Below are positions 52,534 to 63,302 of a stretch of 64,000 bases of DNA, piece after piece. The notes beneath the pieces were generated by a model that worked only from the letters and a program-made list of their open reading frames with translations, did not search any database and was not told the DNA's origin. The DNA lies in the NCBI GenBank assembly GCA_037178975.1, contig JASJZH010000006.1:4898001-4962000 (forward strand). The letters are read 5' to 3'. The stretch is from Oscheius tipulae. Taxonomy: Eukaryota > Nematoda > Chromadorea > Rhabditida > Rhabditidae. The translations under genes and the position numbers were made by a program. The stretch's first letter is position 1. Every line of letters starts with the position of its first letter.

Positions 52534-53759
52534 CCTAAACATTTCTCGTTAAAAAAGTGAACTAAGTGGCAAGGGCAGGAACGAAAATAGGACAAATTGA
52601 GTGTATAGACAAAGTTGGAAATAACGGCTGAAAGCGCTAAAATCGAGATATTCTTGCATAATGTATAACGACATTCGGCTGTAAACAACAACTTTGGACA
52701 AATTTCCCACTAGAAGTGTTAGCAGAAGCGATTCTAAAGTCTGTTGAGAGATCTCAAGTTTCCAAGAGATCATCGGGTTCGTTGGCAATATTCTTCGAAG
52801 CATAATGAATTGAATTAAACGGCGAAGAAAGTGCTAGAAAGGGAGGTCATTCTCTTAATGGTAAATACTTGATGACTGAATGTAGAGAGACTGGCGTGTA
52901 ACCTAAGGGGTCACAAGCGGTACCCAGCTGTGCAGGTCAGGTATAACCTTCACTGGACGGACATTAATTGATTGTCTAATTGAGACCAGCGACTGGAATC
53001 CATGGGGTGATGGGGGTGTTTTTCGAAAGTAGAGTGAGGAAGAAACAGGGGGATCTTGTGACCGCTTGCACTCTTATCAGCTGTCTGACAGATGACCAGT
53101 CGCCTTGTTACTGGCAAGATGTGGTGGTAAGATTATCGAGCGCGAGTCAATAAGTGGGGCTACAAAGTGAGGCATTGATATATTCCAGGAGGCAGATTTA
53201 TAGTGTATGTGAAAGGAAATCGGAGAGACGGCGTTAATTGCGTTGTGTGTGCTGGTTGATTCTTCATGGGAACCTCGTCATGATGCTCGGAGCGTCTAAC
53301 GGGCGTCTTGGGGGCAGTTCGCAGTCTCATTTTCTTTTATAGCACCTTCAGAAAACGAATGGCCAAGGATTCCACTGATAGCACTTTTTTTTTTTAAAAA
53401 GCAGAAGCCATGTCTCAGAAGCCAAAAAACAGGAGCCACGCAAAAATGATTCAGGCCAATGCCTGTGAGCGAGCATTATTGCTGTTATAATCGCGGCATA
53501 TCCTCCTTAGGGACTTCTATATTTGCGTTGTTTGCGATAAACAAAACAAGACTTCATGGGTCAGCTTGGAATGCAGAAGAAATGAAAGGAAGCATACCAC
53601 GGAAAAGAGCAAATAGTCTTGAGAGCATCTTCAAAGCCATGCCGGCATTCACGCTGTTGTTGGTCTTTTGTTCATTTCAAAACTACTAGGGCTACAAAAA
53701 GATCCTCTTATTGCATATGACCAGGTTATCTGGCGAAAACAAAACTTTTTATATACTAT
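52534..53759. other. intergenic region upstream of cathepsin
   Basis: About 1.2 kb between the start of the cathepsin gene and the end of the Cys-rich secreted gene, both minus strand. No gene seen; the plus frame at 53459-53689 has no family resemblance. An acceptor-like GTTTAG lies directly before the cathepsin ATG. The promoter of cathepsin (or of a cathepsin-HAO unit) is expected here. Confidence 0.5.
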
Positions 53760-55004
53760 TTAGTTCCAATCAATAAATTCTCGGCAGTTTGTGAGGAAAT
53801 TAGAGCATCGGATCACATTAAATGTGTCTTTCGGATGGGGGAATGGGTTGCACACCTGAACGTAAAGTGTCTGTATAAGTGTGGCATACAACTTACCTTC
53901 CGGGCTTCATCAACCACGTCTTCACATCTCTTCAGCGCTCCTTTCGGGTGTTGCTCGGCAACGTTTATTGCTGGCTACAAATCTTTTGCTTTCATTCTTT
54001 TCTTCTTCAAAGTTACCTGAGCAGGTGTTAGTTCTGGAAGGCAAAATTGCTCAAAGGCATAGCAATACTGGATCGCTGCGTCAGGAATAGTATCCTTGGT
54101 ACAGAACTTGGGATATTGTTTGTAGTACCTAGATTACAATACTGTTTGAATGGTAGGTCCGTAACCTCTGGCAGTAAGAAATCACTGGAAGAACACCAGG
54201 TGATGAAGCACAGGCTGGTGGATATGCCTTGCAGAAGGCTAACTGTATATATCGGTTGCAAATGTTTAAATTGGACTTACGTCAGGTTCTTTCACCTCTC
54301 CGTGGCAGGTTTTCACAAAATGCTCCCTCTCAATAACACAGTATTCACTTATGTAAACCAACACAGTTTTCTGAAACTTTGATAGTTTTGCTAGGTTTGA
54401 ACGCAAACCTCATCCTCTGGTGGTGGTATGTGTGATACGACAGTCTTGTTCTCTGCCGTCTTGACATCATCGAACGGATTCCAAAAATAGACACACTATC
54501 AGTAAAACTGCTGGACTTACAACCGACTTTTCCTCGATGTGACTTACATTGGCCGGTTTCGGTAGCCGAAGAAGTGTTCCAAGTTCTTCGTGTTCAACGC
54601 TTTTTGTACTTGGCGAAACGGGTGCATCTAAATTTAGAATCAAGCATTGTTGTAGTTTTGCTACCAGTGCTATCGGTCACTACGGGAGGTGGCACTAATT
54701 TGGGGCCTGTTGTCGACTCTTCTGTAGTGGTCGTGGTGGCTCCACTAGTTGTTGTTGTAGAGGTTGTAGTAGTTGTAACTTCAGTACAAAAGTCAAGGGC
54801 TGGTCGCTTTTGACACGCTCTCTAAATCTTACAAGTCAAAGAACCTTGAAGTTTTGATGAAAACTGCTGATTCTGTAGATTCTACATATCATGCATATGC
54901 CGCCGCCAGAACGGACATCATACCTCAAGAAGCACAGACCGGAAATGAGTTCGAGCCGAAGCGGTTGTGAGAATGAAGATGAAGACGTATTGCAGCATAG
55001 TCAT
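53760..55004 (-). CDS. secreted Cys-rich protein with a Thr-rich linker, family unknown
   Basis: Minus-strand spliced gene. Signal peptide MTMLQYVFIFILTTASA, then RACQKRPALDFCTEV and a Thr-rich linker (TTTTTSTTTTSGATTTTTEE) likely to carry O-glycans. The following exons read WNPFDDVKTAENKTVVSHI, KTVLVYISEYCVIEREHFV, KTCHGEVKEPDLAFCKAYPP, ACASSPGVLPVISYCQRYYK, QYPKFCTKDTIPDAAIQYCY, AFEQFCLPELTPAQ and VCNPFPHPKDTFNVIRCSNF, ending NCREFIDWN then TAA. A unit [FY]-C-x(5)-C or [FY]-C-x-x-[FY]-x(1-4)-[FL]-C recurs, suggesting repeated disulfide-paired helices. I recognise no named domain. It starts 391 bases downstream of ATG-18 on the same strand. Probably an extracellular or cuticle/lumen protein. 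Confidence 0.72.
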
Positions 55005-55395
55005 ACCATTGATTAGCCGTGCGCTATATCCAGTTCCAAGAATTACGCCCAGATCGACTGACCGACACACGACCGAAGACAAAAATGGGGAAAAGTCTTG
55101 CTGGTCTCAACCGGTTGCTTCTGATGTTTGGTCTAACTAGGCCAGAAGTCCAATAGCTTACAAGTTAAAAAAAAAACAATTTATGTAAGACCCACAGACA
55201 AATGACTCATAATGTTAGCAGTTTGACACCATTGAAAGTAAGTAAATACGTGAAACGGGCTAAGCGACCAGAGGGAGAATTATATTGTATAAGGAGAAAC
55301 CCCAAAAATCTGTACATAACTTGATCGCCAGCGATACAAAGTCTTACAGGAGAAATAAAAGAGCGAGACTACAAAGTATGTACATAGAACACAAG
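55005..55395. other. gap between ATG-18 and the Cys-rich secreted gene
   Basis: 391 bases between the end of ATG-18 and the start of the next minus-strand gene. No coding region. It is short enough to be an operon spacer but also long enough for a small promoter; I see no decisive element. Confidence 0.4.
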
Positions 55396-57225
55396 TTAGT
55401 TGATACAATGAGAGGTAGGGGGGAACTCGCCAACGTCGTCCGTGTTTGGAGGAATACTGTCGTCGGTGTGCACTTTGGGACGGGCTGAAGCTGAAATTTT
55501 CGAGTAATTAAAGAATTCCGTTTATGTGTATACCACCATACTTGAAACACTAACCAACTCAGATGCTGTGCAAGATCAGTGTATAATAAGACTTTCGTGC
55601 GATAGCTATGTGAAGTTGTCATGCGTGATGTTTATGTCAGGTAAAATTGTGAATATTGTAAAGGGGATGTGATTACAGATTATAATTGCTCAAAACAGAT
55701 GCGAAGCACACGTACCGTCATCACCTTTTGAGTCCTTATGGGGACCAATTCTGTGTTGTTTGACGGAATGACACTCTCCAGTCTGGGGATCGATACTGTA
55801 GCAGTAGAGAAAACCGTCAGTCGTTCCCACGAGCAAGTAAGGCTGCCCTTTAATTCTAAAAAAAAAAGCGGTTGTAGTCAGAGACGGATCTTAATGGATC
55901 AACAGGCGATGCGACAGACAAAAGCATTTATACTCACGTTGGCATAGCGGCAATGCTCTTCTTGTCGTTGCCAGGAAGACGGGCTACGGCGAAGCTTCTC
56001 TCGGTTGTCATCAAGTCATTTACTTGAGTCGGAAGATAGCTCGAAGCAGTCTGAGTGAAGTAGCTTACGTATCCTAATAGACCACCAGCTTCCTGTGTAG
56101 GTTCACTTAAATCGGAGGAAATGAAAGATATGTCATAAGACTGACATTTTCTTCTCCGGCTCTGCAGTCTTTTCGAGCTTGAATACGTGAACAGTCTCCG
56201 TGTTGCTGGAAGAACAGAGGTAGGCAGAATCCTCGGAGAACGCCAATGAGTAGATGTTGACGCATCTGGTAACTCCACGGCGGAATTCGAAGAGTCTGGT
56301 TCCGTGTGGTAGTCCGAAGACTCTGATAACGGTCCCTTTGCTGCTAGCCGTGGCAAGCATAGTTCCTAAAATCAATAGTTTTGCCTTTGCTGCAGTCTAA
56401 AATACCTTCTTTGTTAAACTTCAGGGCCGCCAGAGGTCCATCGTGAGCTTGGAAGGTGTTCAATGCTTTTAGATGCATTGCATCGAAGATGTTCACTGTT
56501 CCTGTTTCCGAGCTTGCCGGATAAGCAATCAACGAGCTATTTTCCGACGCGTTCAGATCTACAAGTCCCTGTTGGTTCGTCGGTGTGTCCAGAATCGTGT
56601 GAAGGATCTTCATGTCTTTTAAATTGTATATGTGTATACAGTCTTCGAGGCAGACTATAACTCTCTGGATATCGAAATGTGAACAAATACCAAGCTGAAG
56701 CTTACTTCTCTGTTTAATTTGACGTTGAGTATAGATTTTGTGAACTTGTTGTTGCATATCATCGTATGACTGGAGAGATGTAGCACGTGCATGACTCTCG
56801 GTTCCCGCTGCGATACGATAACGACGAGGTTCGAGTTGTACAGCCGTTCCACAATTATGGCGTCACGTGTATCTGAACAGCATAATATGTATTGGAACAC
56901 AGTGATGATAGCTGTTTCTTTCTTAGTACTATAGTTTATGCTCTTCGAAAGAACAAGTGCTCCATTGCCAAAAAAGAAGTACTACGGTAGGCTCACAATT
57001 GCTACGCGTGGAAACTGAATGAAACCTACTTGATGTGCTGTAAGTGTCGTGTAGTAGAGCGCCATCCTCCAAAACTTCGGCTGTGGAGTATAGCATGATG
57101 CCTTCACGATGCCCAATTGCCAAGGATCTGAAAGACTTCACCTTGCGAAAGAGCTCCTATAGTAAAACTCACTTGGCATCCTGGTTGAAGTTAACTGCTA
57201 GCAATTGGGCTACATCATCTTCCAT
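55396..57225 (-). CDS. atg-18: ATG-18 / WIPI-family PROPPIN, autophagy phosphoinositide effector
   Basis: Minus-strand spliced gene for a seven-bladed WD40 propeller of the WIPI1/2-Atg18 group. It reads [138 protein letters not shown] (FRRG, the PI3P/PI(3,5)P2-binding motif), then [20 protein letters not shown] and VHVFKLEKT. After that come the membrane-insertion loop region ([16 protein letters not shown]) and [20 protein letters not shown]. The last exon, after a long intron, encodes an acidic tail ending FPPTSHCIN (stop TAA, 55396). The protein recruits autophagy machinery to PI3P membranes and supports endolysosomal recycling. The ATG is preceded by an acceptor GTTTTCAG. Confidence 0.94.
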
Positions 57226-57873
57226 TTTTCGGGAATGCAATTGAAGGGAAAAGTCTGAAAACTGAGTACTAAACAATGCCACTAGCAGCACGTGAGAAGA
57301 GAAAACGATGCCGATAATGGCGCCGGTGATCGATAGAAACGCCAGGACGCTTTCAAACCGATTGTGAAAGAAAACAAAAGGGATGAGAAGAGAGAAAGCA
57401 AAGCCAGCTAATTCTATCGATTGCTACAAATGTGAAAATTTAACTTTAACTAGTTTTCACGATGAAATCTATGAGATTTTCACTTTGAACGCAGGATTCT
57501 ACCAAATATTTTTGTTATTCATGTTGGAAATTATTAAAATCATATTTTTGTCGCAAAATTGTTTGAAAAAAGTGTTTTTTTAATTCAAGCTGCGTCACAT
57601 GAGAATCAGCTGATCGCCCCGATGAGATAGGCGCCACGCTACTATTTGCGCGGGTTGGGCTAAACATCGCGTAAGAAACAGTCTTGTTTACCGCTTTCTT
57701 ATGCTTATTCCTCCAAAAGCTTTTTGATATCCACTTGGCTCTCTTTGACTATCTTATCGCAAGTCGTACTTTTTCGTCTTCTGTTTACCGTAATCGGAAA
57801 TTTGTATTTCGACACACTTGTTTTTAGCGTCTCCTGCCGCGTCACCCCTGATCGATCCGGTCGGGGTAAACAC
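57226..57873. other. divergent promoter region of ATG-18 and cystatin
   Basis: 648 bases between divergent ATG-18 and cystatin genes, without coding content. AT-rich in the centre (57420-57590), with acceptor-like sites at both ends (TTTTCAG on the minus side; GTTTTTAG on the plus side ending about 57828). Both lysosome-related genes may share regulatory elements here. Confidence 0.5.
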
Positions 57874-58960
57874 ATGGTCGCTGTTATTTTTCTAGTAGCG
57901 GCAGTCTTCTCTACAGTTCAGTGCGAGATGATGGGCGGTTGGAAAGAGCAGAATGCTTCAGATCCCGAGTACATGGTGAGTTTTCACTCTCGGCACGTTC
58001 TTTTGTATCGTTTTTGCCCTCACTAGTTACCAAGTTATCCCACCTATTTCAGGAAAAAGCCTGGAAGTCTATGAACGTCCTCAACGACAATGCTTCGAAC
58101 AACGGACCGTACCATTGGATGCCGATCAAGGTAGTGCTTTATTCGTTTTTATTCACAAAAGATCATATTTTCTTGACACCGGTTGTTGTCGCAGGAGCGA
58201 CGGTGGTGGACACATTACCATTGTTGTTCAGCACGACAATGACGGTTGTCCCAGTTAAAAAGCCAGCCCACAGAAGCCAGAACAAAAGAAACAGAGTATA
58301 GCTAAACAACAGAACTTTATGACTTTTATGGCCTTAACTTACCGAACAGGTTTCCAAAAAGCGCCATTCCGAGCGATTTCGAGTTCTTCCTCACTGTATC
58401 CGATGATCGGGACGGTTGCCACCTAAGTCCGTATTGCGATCATCAAAAACATATGAGTCATACGGGGTCAGTGAACGTGATCGATGAATGGAAATCCGAT
58501 CCTTCTGTAATGGACTTCTTTTCCACTGATGACAGACTCATTGTAAAATATAATAGGGGCTGGCCGCTGATCAATAAAATGAGCTTCCGTAAGAGTTTCG
58601 ATAGAGAGGCCCTGATAAGAACAATGAGCTGATTGAACGTACAGATACAGTTCACGTGAACTCACCATTTTTTAGGTTCTCTCGGCTAAAAGCCAGGTCG
58701 TCGCTGGAGCCAAGCATGAGATGGAAGTCCTTGTTGGCGAGTCTAGCACCAAGAAGGGAGTACGTTTCTAGTTAATAACGCTTGAATCATATCTGTTTCA
58801 GGAGGTCTCGGCCACCGAATTCGACTCATCTAATGCTCAATTGAAGGACAACCACCAGCGTGCTCTCTACAAGGTCACTCTCTGGGAGAAGCCCTGGGAG
58901 AACTTTGAGCAGTTCAACGTCGACAAGATTCGTACCGTTGAGGCCAGCGAACAGTTCTAA
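57874..58960 (+). CDS. secreted cystatin, cysteine-protease inhibitor
   Basis: Spliced gene. Signal peptide [17 protein letters not shown], then [17 protein letters not shown] with the N-terminal Gly-Gly contact, [36 protein letters not shown] with the perfect Q-V-V-A-G first loop, and [18 protein letters not shown] with the Pro-Trp second loop, ending TVEASEQF then TAA (58960). All three papain-binding elements are present, so it should inhibit C1 proteases such as the cathepsin F encoded 5 kb away. The mature part contains no Cys, so it lacks the two disulfides of classical type-2 cystatins. Its 545-nt intron (58131-58675) carries a small gene on the opposite strand. AATAAA is at 59086. Confidence 0.94.
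58163..58541 (-). CDS. 98-residue single-pass membrane protein resembling the SLC3A2/CD98hc N-terminal region, nested in the cystatin intron
   Basis: Minus-strand three-exon gene inside cystatin intron 58131-58675. Phase-consistent joins give [20 protein letters not shown], then [74 protein letters not shown], ending VKKI and TGA (58163). The E-E-L-x-x-A-x-x-x-x-F-W-x-x-x-R-x-x-L-F-x-L-F-W-x-x-W pattern just before and into the helix strongly recalls the N-terminal domain of SLC3A2 (heavy chain of heteromeric amino acid transporters). Here there is no glucosidase-like ectodomain, only a short Thr-rich tail. Both introns are GT-AG (about 41 nt). An acceptor TTATCAG lies upstream in the 5' leader. 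Its role is unknown; a heavy-chain-like chaperone stub is one guess. Confidence 0.7.
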
Positions 58961-59412
58961 CCGGGCTAACTCCTTTTTTGTATATTGGTACACTGTCTTT
59001 ATGCATTCCTTAAACTTTTCTACTGGACATGTTCTTACTGATGGCTCACATTTGCCTTATGTATAACCCCCAGACGTAATCACTCAATAAATAATCAATA
59101 GAATCTTGTTTTCAAAACAATGTCACCCCAAGCACAGATATTAAAAGATCAACAAATAAGGAGTCTCAGAAAACAAGCTATTAAAAGCTAGACACTGCAT
59201 GCTATCAACAAAAGTGCAATGAATCACTTTAAAACGGAGAACTATGTCGTTGTTAATAAGTTCGCGAAATTACTTTAAGTTTGTGGGCATGCCCTCTTTT
59301 GGGCTCTAACCAATCAACAGCGCAAATGGGCTGTGGAACTCTCCCTTTCCATCATTCTCCGCCAAACGAGATGCTCGTAGTTGCTTAAAGCAAAGCTGAT
59401 CCATACATTAGA
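58961..59412. other. intergenic region upstream of the NMDA receptor gene
   Basis: Holds the cystatin 3' UTR with AATAAA at 59086-59091, then about 320 bases of presumed promoter for the receptor gene. No coding region. An acceptor-like CATTAG sits directly before the receptor ATG. Confidence 0.5.
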
Positions 59413-62400
59413 ATGGTCTGTAGTTTACTACCAAAGTTCTTGACGTGACGTCTTCAGATTTTTTATTGTCTCAATATCATCCTTTTTGCTCAATTAGTAT
59501 ATTCACTTGATGTGCATGGATCAAAGAAATCCTTGCCTCTTTCTCAAGGGAAATCGTCTAAAGAGCTGGTAAACATTGGACTAGTGTACCAGGTAATTTA
59601 GTTTGGCTCCTAAAGAAGGGGAGATTTCCAGCACTATGCTAACAGATCCAAAGCATACGATAAAGCGTTCAAAGAAATAGTACGTAAGATAAATGAAGGC
59701 AGTGCAGTAAGGTATTGGCTTTTAACATAGCGTAACAAATTGTTTGAAGCTCTTTGCGCCGCCTTCCTGAAAGATTCTCGTTCTCGTCCGTTGATTGTAT
59801 TCTGCCCACGGGAGTCTTCTACGTTCGAGAAGTACTCGATTGTATCTGTGGAACGCTTATTCCAGCAAAGGTTAGACTGACTATACCAAACAAAAGATTT
59901 AGGTCTCACTGATAATTTTTGCAACGGCTTCAGAAACGTATGATTCTACAACAGCAGCCGAACAGTATTTCTTGACTCTCGCTAGTTATACAGGAATTCC
60001 TGTCATTGCATGGAATGCCGACAATTCTGGTTTCACATTTGGACAAGATCTCAGTCCCTACCGAATCATTCAAATGGCTCCGCCCATTGACCATCAAATC
60101 CGGTGAGCATATAAGCTTTACAGCTAACACAAATTAGAGCCATGATTGCAATCTTGCAAAGATACAACTGGTCCAAATTCGGAGTGGTTGCAGCTGAAAT
60201 GGCAGGGGCTGAGGAATTTATCAAGAAGGTAAGAGAAGAAGTAGCGGATGCCAGCAACAAATCGGCCAAGTAGGTTCTCTATAAGTTCTGTACTGGGTTT
60301 CAGGTACGAGATCATGCACGAAACTCTGATTAAAACATCGAACGAGAGTGATGTTGCCGAAAAGTTGAATGAACTGAAAAAGAATCAAGCGAAGATAATT
60401 ATACTGTATGCAACATCAGCAATGGCTCGACAGATTCAGGAGGTAATCCACAAGTTTCGTGTTTTACACTGACTATCCCAGCAAGCTGAGCTTATTGGCT
60501 TGACAAGTGACAAATATCTTTGGATTGGAACGCAGTCGGTGAAAGGGACACAGACTAGTCCTACTGGCTTTTTGCAGTCTGGAATGTTGAGTATCAGCTT
60601 TCATACAGGTAAATTTCAACCAAAAACTATTATCTTCATAGTGTCAAACGCTATGTTTGCTCCGAGAGACGATGTGATACCCCTAATCATCCAGTTAGCA
60701 CCGAAGGTAGCTTTATAGATAAACAGTTTCAACTCTTTTAGCTATTCGGTAGTGCGATTCAAATGCTCTCGTCAGCTAAGAACTTTTCAATGCAGTCTAC
60801 TTCTTCTTGTGAACGAGATGAGAACGCAATGTGGCAGTATGGTGAAGATATCTACAAGTGGCAAACTTCCTTTCTACAAAAACTTGAGTTTAGGTTGATG
60901 AAAAGCTCGTTTGTCAAGGGCAACCCATTTCACTTGGAAGACGGCTATGATTCTCTTTTCTATACCTTTGACAAAAATGGAAGGCTGCACAAGACTGTTC
61001 TCGGAATCTCAAATCTTCGCTCGAAAGACAAGAAACTATTTTGGGACAAGGTATGCGTTTTCGTGAAAAAACTTCAAACAAATTAAGGTGGGAACTTTTT
61101 CCAATAATGAGTTGAAAATGGCGGACGTTGAGTGGCCAGGAGCAAAAGCCAACCCACCACAGGGAACAGCCGACAAGTTTCATGTTAAAGTAAGCAAGAG
61201 CCTGAAGAACAAGGGCAATTTGTCTATTCTAGGTTGTAACACTTCATGAGCCTCCCTTCATCACGGTGTCCGATGTAGATCCAGATACTGGTAACTGTCC
61301 GGGAAATCAAGGTTCGATATGTGATTGGGGAGACGAGGAATACATCAACGAGTCTGGGACAAAACTGTAAAATACATTCATCCCTGTACCGAAATCGTAG
61401 AAACCGAACGCTATGGAAGTGCTGCTCCGGTTACTGTGTAGACTTGCTGAACAAACTGGCCAACGACATCGGTTTCACATACACTTTGTACAAGGTCCGC
61501 GATGAAAAGTGGGGACTCAAGTCTGATACTGGATGGAATGGACTGATCGCTGATTTGGTCAGCAACAAGGCTGACATGTGTGTCACTTCATTAAAGTTAA
61601 ACTCGGAACGAGCAAGAGACATTGACTTTTCTTTGCCGTTTCTGGATACGGGTATTGCGATCATTGTCAAAATACGGAGTGGTGTCTTGAGTCCTACTGC
61701 CTTTCTAGGTGAGTTTTCACAGAAGACGTAACATTTTGCAGAGCCATTCGAATATTCCACATGGGTCATCATTTTGTTTGTTAGCATCCAAGGAGCAGCC
61801 TTCTCTATTTTCATTTTTGAATGGGTCTCGCCGTACTCTTTCAACATGCAGAAGTATCCACCTCCAAGTAAGACTTAACATTCTTTTATCACAAACAATT
61901 TCAGATCACCGTTTCTCGCTATGTCGATCCTACTGGCTTGTCTGGGCAACACTGTTCAGTGCAAGTGTTTCTACGGGTAGTTTTTGTGTGATTGAGTCGA
62001 AGAAATGTTTTGTAGATGTGCCCAAATCGACAGTTTCCCGTTTCATGGCTCTCGTATGGGCTGCTTTCGGCCTAACCTTCCTTGCTGTCTACACTGCCAA
62101 TCTAGCAGCCTTTATGATTACTCGAGTCCAGTATTATGATTTGAGCGGGATTCATGATCCAATGGTAACTCTCTTGTTGTATTGCAATAGTTTTTCAGCT
62201 CACATTCCCAGAAGATCAAAAGCCTCCTTTCCGCTTCGGTACGGTTGAAGGCGGTAACACTCACGAAACCATGAAACGCAATTGGCATAAAATGCATGAG
62301 TATGTGAGGAAAAACAACTTCTTCGTTCCAAACATTTCTGCAGGAGTTGATGCCGTCAGAGAAGGGTTAGAGCAAAACAAACGGCGGCTAATATCTCTTC

Positions 62401-63137
62401 TAGCGACCTTGATGCGTTTATCTATGATGCAGTTGTTCTTGATTACTGGGCGGGTAAAGACGCCAACTGCGAACTAATGATGGTCGGAAAATGGACAACC
62501 ATGACAGGATATGGGTTTGGTTTCCCAAAAAACTCGCCTCATACGACCCTGGTCAATCAATACATTCTTCAGTATCAACAAAAAGGTGAAGAGGTTGTTA
62601 TGACTAAATTTATTTCTAGGTGACTTGGAACGACTACAAAACTTCTGGCTAACAGGAGCCTGCTCACCTGACAGCCACAGTCAGACCCATTCTGCACCCT
62701 TAGGAGTCGAAAACTTCCTTTCAGCCTTCTTCTTGCTAAGCGGCGGAATTGCGAGTTCGGGGATTTGAACGAAATATTTTGGTCTTTCAGATTTTTGCTA
62801 TCATCGTCCTCGGTTTGGAGTACATCTACTGCCACCACTTGAGGAAACCGCTGCAGAAACTAGATCCCAATGGATGGTGCGGCATCATCAGCATGGTAAT
62901 GAGATCAAACGTTTTCTCCAAGTTGTTTTTCAGGCGATGGGCAAATCTCTTACGCTCCCGGAAGCGGTTGACCGTGTGCAAGAGTGGCGTTCACGGACAC
63001 AATCTCTTGCAAGCAATAACTCTCCATTAATGAAAAGGAAGCCTTTTCCAGCAGTGTATCTTCTACTCGTATTCTTAGAAACAACAACATTTTCAGCTCA
63101 ATCCGGAAATACAGCCCCGAAGCTGGTCCAGGCGTAA
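59413..63137 (+). CDS. nmr-2: NMDA-type ionotropic glutamate receptor subunit, GluN2 / NMR-2-like
   Basis: Long spliced gene. The ATG (59413) joins a signal peptide exon (IFYCLNIILFAQLVYS), followed by an amino-terminal domain (PIDHQIRAMIAILQRYNWSK, YEIMHETLIKTSNESDVAE). The ligand-binding S1 has the GluN2-type WKCCSGYCVDLLNKL, WNGLIADLVSNKADMCVTSL and LNSERARDIDFSLPF (substrate Arg). M1 is WVIILFVSIQGAAFSIFIF, pore/M2 SYWLVWATLFSASVSTDVPK, M3 FLAVYTANLAAFMITR (SYTANLAAF motif with Val first). S2 holds LDAFIYDAVVLDYWAGKDAN with the GluN2 Asp, then TTMTGYGFGFPKNSP. M4 (IFAIIVLGLEYIYCHH) precedes a short cytoplasmic tail. I end it at TAA 63137; an alternative splice would run into the opposite-strand GPCR gene. 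Ligand residues point to glutamate rather than glycine binding. The symbol follows family reasoning. Confidence 0.9.
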
Positions 63138-63302
63138 CAAAGCGCTTTTTACAAGTGGAGACGAATCTTTGAAGTATTGCATTTATTCTCAAATAAATAA
63201 GAGAAAAGTAGCATTACAGAGGCTAACCCGTTCGATAGTGGCCAGTATTGATAATATGCAGCTTATTCAAGGGTGGCAAAGCGAAGAAGCTTGCGACGAG
63301 AG

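Noticed and set aside
54574-54813. Val-rich plus-strand frame
   Set aside because: Antisense of the Thr-rich linker of the secreted Cys-rich gene.
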